Below, piece by piece: positions 1 to 5,975 of a stretch of DNA of 16,833 nt. Source of the stretch: an uncultured Planctomycetales bacterium. GTDB taxonomy: Bacteria; Planctomycetota; Planctomycetia; Pirellulales; Thermoguttaceae. The notes under the pieces are model-generated. The model ran no database searches, was not told where the DNA came from, and was given only the letters and a program-made list of their open reading frames with translations. The stretch's first letter is position 1; every line of letters begins with the position of its first letter. The DNA lies in assembly GCA_937889015.1 (NCBI GenBank), contig CALARR010000238.1, forward strand, positions 1 to 16,833, written 5' to 3'. The translations under genes and the position numbers were made by a program.

Positions 1-89
1 CCAATCGCCGCCGTCGCTGCAATTCCTCCTTGAATCCTGGAGTCCTCATGCTCATATGTACGCATGCACAGCGACTCCGGTTCCAAATA

Positions 90-119
90 TTGCATTACTT
101 ACCTGAAGGTCAATAAACT
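90..119 (+). promoter_or_regulatory. possible sigma70-like promoter for the HEPN gene
   Basis: TTGCAT (90-95), an 18-bp gap and TAAACT (114-119) lie in a locally AT-rich stretch in front of the proposed GTG start at 211. The match to consensus is modest, 3 of 6 and 4 of 6. It is listed because it suggests that the open frame reaching back to an ATG at 64 is leader rather than coding sequence. Nothing else is recognisable in positions 1-210. Confidence 0.2.
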
Positions 120-210
120 ACGATCTACGTTGACGCGAACGTGTTCGGCTTACGTCAACTTCGCGTGGCCGGATCGCTGTCGTCAGGTCGTGACGCAGTC
201 AGGAGCGGAC

Positions 211-1977
211 GTGGACACAAAGCAACCGATGCCTACTGGTGCAAGGGACGCTGGGTCAGCTGAGGAATCCAGTGGCAAGCCGAAGCTGCTTCCGGATGGA
301 ACTCACCTTTACCGCGTCGTGGACGTTTCAGTCCCCGCTCATGGTCTGAATGGCGGGACGGGCGAGGTCACTTGGCATCCAGAGCGAGGGTTGCGTTTTC
401 GCATCGAGGCCGTATCCGGCGGGAATGTATCTGGCATGGAGGCGGTCCTGGCGCAGCTCAATCGTCCCTCAGCCCCCTCGCGCTGGGCCGGGTCCATCTT
501 CGAGCCTTCTCGTGATCCGGAACTTGTCGCGCGTGTCGTGGGAACCGACCAGACGATCCGCGCGTACCAACTCGCGGCCGATGTGAACGCACAGTCGCAA
601 TTCGGGACGGCGGGTATCTCAGCGAAGACCGTCGTCAGCGCGGCCGCCGTGGCTGCCACGGTGAGAATCGAGCGCGACTCCGACTTGGCGTACTGGCACG
701 AAACGCTAGGCCCGTGTCGCTTGCTCGTTCCGGATTTCTGCATCTCCCATTGGCCAACACAGGAAGACGTCAAGTGGACATCGGGCGACACCCACCACTC
801 GTCGATGCGTCTTTCGTGTCATCTTTCTGACACGCCGAAGCTCACGTTGTTTTCAGCCAACGCCTTACTGCAGAAGCGGAGCGCTTGCTGGCTCGTGTTC
901 GAGACGACGCTCATCCCGGACGGGGAGCGCGACTGGTACACGCCGGATGAATGCCTCGCAGCGAGAAGCCTCCTGTCATTCCTGTGTGGCAAGCGACTTC
1001 CGTTCCTGTGGACGGACCGCTTCCTCGACGAGACGCACGTCACCCGGACGTACCACGGCACGGTAACGGTCGATGACTTCCCACAGGCGAACCTCGGCTA
1101 CCACCTCGTTCCGCTCCATTCGCTCCAACACGGCAGGGCCGTCGTGGGAAGCTTGCCCTCACTTTTCGCCGCCTACCTGACCATGCGAGAGTGGTTCGAC
1201 CTGGACTGGATCGTCGGCCCACTGTGGCACGCGATCAGGGCGTACCTGGACGACAAGCTCGGCTTGGCTAGTGTCTCCCTGGAGCGGTTCGCCACGGCGC
1301 ACGACGCTTTTCTGAACGCTAACTTAGACCAAGAGCGTCCCAAGGTGAAGTTCCTTACCAAGCAGCAGTCCAAGCTGTTGAGGCGAGAGCTGTCTGACGC
1401 CGTCGGCGCGTTCGCCAAAGAGGAGGGCATCGACTTGACGACTAGCCGGTCAATGCCCGTGGCCGCCATCATCGATGCCGCCGTCGATTCGATAGCCAGG
1501 CTCGACGACTCGCCCATCCCGGCCGAAGCCGTGGAAGGCCTCCGGTCGAAGATGAGAGAGGCCGTCGGGCGCGCGGACAAGTCCGGCAGGCTCAAGCTGG
1601 ACGAGACAAAAGCGAAGATCATCGACCGGCGCATCGACAGCTTCGCGGAAAAGACGAATCCGGACAAACTCACCGAGGCTCTTGAGTCCGACGGACTGTC
1701 AGTCAGCAACTCGGAGCTGGAGGCCGTAATGAAGAGGAACGACTGCCTCCACGGCCGACGAACCCTCGAGGACGCCGACAGCCTTGACGACATCCGGACC
1801 GAGGCAGCCCGGTTCGACACCTTAAGGACGTTGATCAACAAGGTGGTGCTTGCTCGCCTTGGCTATCGCGGGTTATACGTCGATTATGCGGCCCAGCCAA
1901 CCAACGGCCAGTTCCCTACAAGGAACTTGGCTGACGAACTGGGGTGCGGGGGTCCAATTGAAGGGCCAGCGGAATAG
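211..1977 (+). CDS. HEPN-domain protein, ApeA-like (possible anti-phage RNase)
   Basis: A 588-aa soluble protein with no signal peptide or membrane segment. The C-terminal third is helical and charged and carries R-N-D-C-L-H-G (R509, H514), which fits the RX4-6H motif of HEPN ribonucleases. The N-terminal half looks beta-rich; its early GEVTWHPERGLRFRI stretch resembles the start of the ApeA N-terminal domain. ApeA proteins are single-gene anti-phage systems with this N-beta/C-HEPN layout, so RNA cleavage on infection is a plausible role; that assignment is inference from motif and layout. The start is placed at GTG 211, which has AGGAG at 201-205 five bases upstream. The frame stays open to an ATG at 64, but that stretch is AT-richer, looks unlike protein and lacks a ribosome site; ATG 229 is another option. 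The neighbouring IS66 remnant fits an accessory island. HEPN call fairly sure, ApeA affiliation tentative. Confidence 0.72.
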   Translation: MDTKQPMPTGARDAGSAEESSGKPKLLPDGTHLYRVVDVSVPAHGLNGGTGEVTWHPERGLRFRIEAVSGGNVSGMEAVLAQLNRPSAPSRWAGSIFEPSRDPELVARVVGTDQTIRAYQLAADVNAQSQFGTAGISAKTVVSAAAVAATVRIERDSDLAYWHETLGPCRLLVPDFCISHWPTQEDVKWTSGDTHHSSMRLSCHLSDTPKLTLFSANALLQKRSACWLVFETTLIPDGERDWYTPDECLAARSLLSFLCGKRLPFLWTDRFLDETHVTRTYHGTVTVDDFPQANLGYHLVPLHSLQHGRAVVGSLPSLFAAYLTMREWFDLDWIVGPLWHAIRAYLDDKLGLASVSLERFATAHDAFLNANLDQERPKVKFLTKQQSKLLRRELSDAVGAFAKEEGIDLTTSRSMPVAAIIDAAVDSIARLDDSPIPAEAVEGLRSKMREAVGRADKSGRLKLDETKAKIIDRRIDSFAEKTNPDKLTEALESDGLSVSNSELEAVMKRNDCLHGRRTLEDADSLDDIRTEAARFDTLRTLINKVVLARLGYRGLYVDYAAQPTNGQFPTRNLADELGCGGPIEGPAE

Positions 1978-2156
1978 TGATCGCAGGACTTCTTCCTCCT
2001 GGTTCGGCTTCACGATTGGTTGGGGACTCGGTCGACGCGGAATTACGGGTCGCTTCGGAACTTTGGTTCCGCACGCGTGACACTTGCTCTGAACGCAAAC
2101 CCGGCCTGTTCGAGATTGAAGGCAGTAAGCCTACACGGGTCACGAACAACAGTTAG
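1977..2156 (+). CDS. possible small ORF of 59 aa overlapping the HEPN stop codon
   Basis: A GTG at 1977 shares its first base with the last base of the HEPN gene's TAG stop and opens a 59-codon frame ending in TAG at 2154-2156. The predicted peptide is polar and contains ELWFRTRDTCSERKPGLFEI. No family is recognised. The one-base stop/start overlap is compatible with translational coupling. There is no strong Shine-Dalgarno site, only AGGG about 10 bases upstream. It could equally be chance or a fragment of a decayed gene. No other gene is seen between 1978 and the IS66 remnant. Confidence 0.2.
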   Translation: MIAGLLPPGSASRLVGDSVDAELRVASELWFRTRDTCSERKPGLFEIEGSKPTRVTNNS

Positions 2157-2190
2157 AAACCAAACACTGGGAACGGCCGGCGTTGGCAGG

Positions 2191-2208
2191 GTAACCGTTT
2201 ACGCCGCC
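2191..2208. repeat. candidate left end (terminal repeat) of the IS66 remnant
   Basis: The sequence GTAACCGTTTACGCCGCC begins at 2191. IS66-family elements characteristically end in GTAA, and this copy lies on the 3' side of the minus-strand transposase fragment, where the left end should be. The expected inverted partner ending in TTAC is not seen near 2735, so the right end appears to be lost. The call rests on position and the GTAA rule only. Confidence 0.3.
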
Positions 2209-2249
2209 GAGCGGTGAGCGTCATGCGGGAGGTCGGGGGGCTACGGCGC

Positions 2250-2735
2250 GGGCAGGAGCGTGGGAGGCGTGGACAGGCGATCCGCTTCGTGGTGCTCGAC
2301 CGCCGGACGACGCAGGCGACCTTGCGGCGCTGGCCGCAGCTGATGGCCACGCCGCACACCTCGCGGAGAAAGTCGCGGACGACGCTGAACCTGCAATAGC
2401 ACGTCCCCTTGAGGTAGGCGACCAGATCCGTGAGCGGCGGATCGATCAGCCCCGCTTGCCGTACGCGCTCGCGGATCGACGCGCCGATCTCCTTTCTGCA
2501 CTTCCCGCAGCGGCACCCCTGGCAGCAATGCTCCACGACCGAGACCGGCTTCGCGACGAGTTCGACCTGCTGGACCACGCGGGCCAGCCCGTCCAGCAGC
2601 TCCAGCTCGCCGCCGCAGTCGGGACAATGGCCGAGCCGGTGATCCACCCTCAGGTCGATCTCGGCCGGCCCGAACGGCTCGCGTTGGTGCTTCTCGTGGC
2701 CCGGCTGGGCGTTGAACACCGCTTCTTGCCTTTGG
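2250..2735 (-). pseudogene. IS66-family transposase (TnpC) fragment
   Basis: Read on the minus strand from about 2713, the sequence gives QPGHEKHQREPF, then a zinc-binding stretch (CPDCGGELE, followed by CCQGC and CGKC), then LTDLVAYLKGTCYCRFS and VRDFLREVCGVAISCGQ near 2310. These are the Pro-Gly-His linker, zinc-finger domain and start of the central domain of IS66 TnpC transposases. After GQRRKV the recognisable sequence stops. Only about 120 bp remain before the possible element end at 2191, far too little for the DDE catalytic domain of roughly 250-300 residues. The N-terminal leucine-zipper region and the accessory tnpA/tnpB genes are also missing. It is therefore an internally deleted, inactive remnant. 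It marks past insertion between the HEPN gene and the WD40 gene. Confidence 0.8.
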
Positions 2736-2741
2736 TATACT
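2712..2741 (+). promoter_or_regulatory. extended -10 promoter for the GYF_2/WD40 gene
   Basis: TTGAAC (2712-2717, 4 of 6 to the -35 consensus), an 18-bp spacer, and TATACT (2736-2741, 5 of 6) preceded by TGG, giving an extended -10. It lies 57 bp in front of the ATG at 2799. The -35 hexamer falls inside the IS66-like coding remnant and the -10 at or just beyond its edge, so the promoter may have been created at the insertion junction. Confidence 0.5.
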
Positions 2742-2798
2742 GGTAAACTGCCCACGGAAAGAAGCCTGCCAACCGATCTCCGAAATGGGGGCTGGAAC

Positions 2799-4820
2799 AT
2801 GTCTGAAACGCGATGGTATGTCCGATCATCCGACCAACAGTACGGGCCATATTCAGCGACGCAATTGAAGCAGCTCGCCCAGCAAGGTCGTATTTCTGCC
2901 AGCACCGAAGTTCGGAGGGAGCAGGATGCTACCTGGGTAACCGCAGCGAGGATCAATGGTTTGCTGGATGGGCAGCAGCAAGTCGCTGCGCCTCCCACGG
3001 CATATGCCGATGTTCGGGACGAGAGTGGGCCAACTCCAAAATGGATTTGGGTAGCTGCTGTAGCTCTGGTTCTCATTGGCCTTGGTGTTGTGTTCGTGGT
3101 TTCCAGTCGCAACAGCGCGCAGCAACGAAGGATCGACAACGCAAACCAGTCTGTCGCGAAAGCCGTTCAAGATGCAAGAGCTGCAATCGCGTCTGGAGAT
3201 TTCGACAAAGCAGAGGCGTTGCTTCGTGAGGCGATGGCGAACAACGATGCCACCGACAAGAGCGCGGTAAAGGCCATGCTACCGGAAATATCCAAAGCTC
3301 GAACGACCGCACAAGCCAAGACCTTGCTCACGACAGCCCAAAGACACATTCAACAACGAGACGTTCGTGCGGCTATCAAATCGCTCCAGGAGATTACGAA
3401 TCTCAATGCTGCGCCTGCCGACATACGGACGGCGGCGGCAAAACTTCTCACTGACGCAGAACTCGCAACGTCTAGCCAAGATGCGAAAAACGCTCTAATG
3501 CAGCTTTCCGACTCGCAATTCACTGCATTCTTGTCGTCGGGCGAATTACCATCTTCCGTTCGTTTGGAGCCACCTGCCTTGAACGAAATGCTCCAGCAAC
3601 TATGTCGCCGCATTGGGACTGAAGTAGATCAGGCTCGCAAACAGGAGGTGATTCGACGGGCGGCGACGGCAAGGGCGGAAGCAAGGCAAAGAAACGTGGG
3701 GCATGAGATTTTCAGATTTGAAGGGCACGTTGACACTGATGGCGTCTCGATCTCGCCTAACCGCGCATACATAGCGAGTCCAGATAGCGATGCTAACACA
3801 ATCCATGTTTGGAACATGGAAACCGGGAAGGAGATTGCGGCATTGATTCCACCAGAAGGGCGTGCCTTAGATCTCCGCCCATCGTCGGCCTTTTCAATGG
3901 ACTCCGAGTATCTGGCGGTTGCGATCGAGAAAGTGAAAGACGACATAATTAGTGCCCCACGGATCGGTTTGTGGGATTTCAAGAACCGACGCTTCCTTCG
4001 TTACTTTGCTGGCGTAGATGACAGGGCGGGAGGTAAGGACTTTTTCGGCTCTATCGCGCTGAGTAACGGACATCTACTTGCAACCACGACATTCCGTGAA
4101 TCTGGACGTGAGCAGCATGGTGTGCGAGTGTGGGAGCTTAGGACGGGAAAACTCGTTAGGTCGTTTCAGAATCATAAGGAGCAGATAAATGCAATAGCAG
4201 TATCACCCAATGGGCAATTCGCAGTAACGGGGGGAGACGACCGCATAGCGATCTTATGGGAAATCGAAACAGGCCGCGAAATCAAGTTGTTCGATGACCA
4301 TGAGAGTTCAATTAAGGCAATCGCGATCTCTCCGGACGGAGAGATGTTGCTGACAGGCGGCTTCGATTGCTCGGTTCGATATTGGGATGTCAGAACTGGG
4401 AGGGTCAAACAGAAGTGGCAATTGGGCCTTTACCATTCGGGCGATGAGGCACAGTGGCGGCTCGCCAATGCTCAGGCGCGACTTAGATTATTGACGACGG
4501 GCGGAATTGGAAGCGTGAACCTGTGGAAGTATCCTTTCGTAACCAGCGCCGATTTCGCACCTTCTGGTGACCGCGCCATAGTTGGTTTGCGAGTTCTGGT
4601 TCCACAGTCACTCCACTCTCGATCAAACCCAGTCATCCTTGATCTAGTGACCAACGACATTGTGGAGCTACCTTCAAGTTTCGCACCGCGTCCGATGAGC
4701 AGTGTATGGGCAGCCTTCAATCGGGATGGCAGTGCGGCGGTGTCTAATAGAGTGCGAAGCGAGCGTGTTCGGGGTGAGGAAAAGACAATTCCTTATCTTT
4801 CCGTCACTGGCGTGCCCTAG
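2799..4820 (+). CDS. membrane-anchored GYF_2 / WD40-repeat protein
   Basis: A 673-aa protein. Residues about 5-55 (RWYVRSSDQQYGPYSATQL onward) form a GYF_2 domain, a protein-binding module common in planctomycete membrane proteins. A single hydrophobic helix follows at about 82-103. Residues about 105-300 are Ala/Gln-rich and helical, resembling TPR-type repeats. From about 310 there are WD40 repeats with clear blades ending IHVWNME, IGLWDF, VRVWELRTG, AILWEIETG and VRYWDVRTG. A scaffold or sensor role is likely; there is no enzyme motif. The start is ATG 2799, where the GYF_2 domain begins; an in-frame ATG at 2712 lies within the promoter and IS remnant. GC is much lower than in the neighbours (26 of 60 bases in 4141-4200, against 38 of 60 in 11281-11340), suggesting separate origin. 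The stop lies 12 bp before the next ATG. Confidence 0.85.
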   Translation: MSETRWYVRSSDQQYGPYSATQLKQLAQQGRISASTEVRREQDATWVTAARINGLLDGQQQVAAPPTAYADVRDESGPTPKWIWVAAVALVLIGLGVVFVVSSRNSAQQRRIDNANQSVAKAVQDARAAIASGDFDKAEALLREAMANNDATDKSAVKAMLPEISKARTTAQAKTLLTTAQRHIQQRDVRAAIKSLQEITNLNAAPADIRTAAAKLLTDAELATSSQDAKNALMQLSDSQFTAFLSSGELPSSVRLEPPALNEMLQQLCRRIGTEVDQARKQEVIRRAATARAEARQRNVGHEIFRFEGHVDTDGVSISPNRAYIASPDSDANTIHVWNMETGKEIAALIPPEGRALDLRPSSAFSMDSEYLAVAIEKVKDDIISAPRIGLWDFKNRRFLRYFAGVDDRAGGKDFFGSIALSNGHLLATTTFRESGREQHGVRVWELRTGKLVRSFQNHKEQINAIAVSPNGQFAVTGGDDRIAILWEIETGREIKLFDDHESSIKAIAISPDGEMLLTGGFDCSVRYWDVRTGRVKQKWQLGLYHSGDEAQWRLANAQARLRLLTTGGIGSVNLWKYPFVTSADFAPSGDRAIVGLRVLVPQSLHSRSNPVILDLVTNDIVELPSSFAPRPMSSVWAAFNRDGSAAVSNRVRSERVRGEEKTIPYLSVTGVP

Positions 4821-4832
4821 GAGTGAAATAGC

Positions 4833-5849
4833 ATGAAGAGAAGAGATGTGCTCAAAGGCATGACCGGGGGCTTGGGGGCCTTGGCGGCATGCGCTCCATT
4901 CTGCAGCGGCAAGATTCTCGCAGGAGAAGAAAAACGCCCCGCGGGAAGAAAGCCGGGGTTCATCGACATCCACGTGCATACCTGCAAGCCGCGGCATCCC
5001 AAGGTGACGCGCGCCAACGGCACGCGCTACCCGACTCCACAGGAACTGATCGAGATGATGGACGCGGCGGGGATCGACATGGCCGTCGTGCAGACAACGG
5101 TCAGTCCGGAGTGCCGCTACACGGCCGTGACTTCGGAGGAGACCATCGAGATCTGCGCCAACTACCCCAAGCGCCTCATCCCATTCTGCAACCTCGACCC
5201 GCGCTTTGTCTCCAACAGCCCACAAGCCAAGTTCCGTCCGCTGCTGGAAGCCTACAAGGAACTGGGCTGCAAGGGCGTCGGCGAATACGTGCCCAACCTG
5301 TATTTCGACGATCCGCTGAACATGAACTTCTTCCGGCAGGTGGAAGACGCGGGGCTGCCGCTCACATTCCACATCGCGCTGCGGATCGGTGGGTGCTATG
5401 GGTGCGTGGACGATGTCGGGTTGCCACGACTGGAAATCGTGCTCAAGACATTTCCGAAATTGGTCTTTCTGGCCCACTCCCAGCCCTTCTGGGCCGAAAT
5501 CAGCACGGACGTCGTTCAGGACGGCAAGCGCGTCGGTTATCCAAAGGGCAAGGTCACGCCGGGCCGCGTGGTGGAACTGATGCGCAAGTATCCCAACCTG
5601 CACGGCGACTTGTCGGCCGGAAGCGGGTTCAATGCCATCAGCCGCGATCCCGAGTTTGGCTACAGATTCATGGAGGAGTTCCAGGATCGGCTGTACTGGG
5701 GGACCGATATCGCCAACGTCCCGCAGAAGCTGCCGATCGTCGACTACTTCCACAAGCTCGAGGCGGAGAAGCTCATCTCCCGGGCGGCCTACGACAAAAT
5801 CACCTGGCAGAATGCCAACCGGCTGCTGAAGCTGAACATAGGGCCTTGA
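4833..5849 (+). CDS. exported amidohydrolase (Amidohydro_2), metal-dependent hydrolase
   Basis: A 338-aa TIM-barrel metal-dependent hydrolase of the amidohydrolase-2 superfamily (ACMSD / lactonase-like). Metal-ligand candidates are visible: FIDIHVH (H47, H49) at the first strand, LTFH (H180), LAHSQPF (H215) and LYWGTD (D292). The N-terminus MKRRDVLKGMTGG is a twin-arginine signal and ends in LAAC (C20), a good lipobox, so the enzyme is probably an exported lipoprotein. The substrate cannot be read from sequence. Related enzymes hydrolyse sugar lactones or decarboxylate aromatic acids, and the fucosidase nearby makes a sugar-acid lactone one option. AGGAG at 4819-4823 overlaps the upstream WD40 stop codon and sits 9 bases before ATG, so the two genes are probably co-transcribed. 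Family call is firm. Confidence 0.88.
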   Translation: MKRRDVLKGMTGGLGALAACAPFCSGKILAGEEKRPAGRKPGFIDIHVHTCKPRHPKVTRANGTRYPTPQELIEMMDAAGIDMAVVQTTVSPECRYTAVTSEETIEICANYPKRLIPFCNLDPRFVSNSPQAKFRPLLEAYKELGCKGVGEYVPNLYFDDPLNMNFFRQVEDAGLPLTFHIALRIGGCYGCVDDVGLPRLEIVLKTFPKLVFLAHSQPFWAEISTDVVQDGKRVGYPKGKVTPGRVVELMRKYPNLHGDLSAGSGFNAISRDPEFGYRFMEEFQDRLYWGTDIANVPQKLPIVDYFHKLEAEKLISRAAYDKITWQNANRLLKLNIGP

Positions 5850-5975
5850 GTGTGGACAGACTATCGGGTCCTGCGTAGCGAATCAACCGAGAAGGACCAC
5901 CGGGAGGCCGGCTTTCCAGGGCAATGCGCTCGACGGCTACCACATTCCATTCCGGGCATCCAACAAGGGGATGAC

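Noticed and set aside
2056..2071. CGGAAC tttg GTTCCG stem-loop after the HEPN gene as a terminator
   Set aside because: The stem is only 6 bp, there is no T tract, and it lies inside a possible small ORF; too weak to call.
2153..3139. Long minus-strand open frame read as one 328-aa protein
   Set aside because: Only the middle (about 2310-2713) matches a family (IS66 TnpC). The N-terminal part is antisense to the GYF_2 gene and the C-terminal part is unrelated debris.
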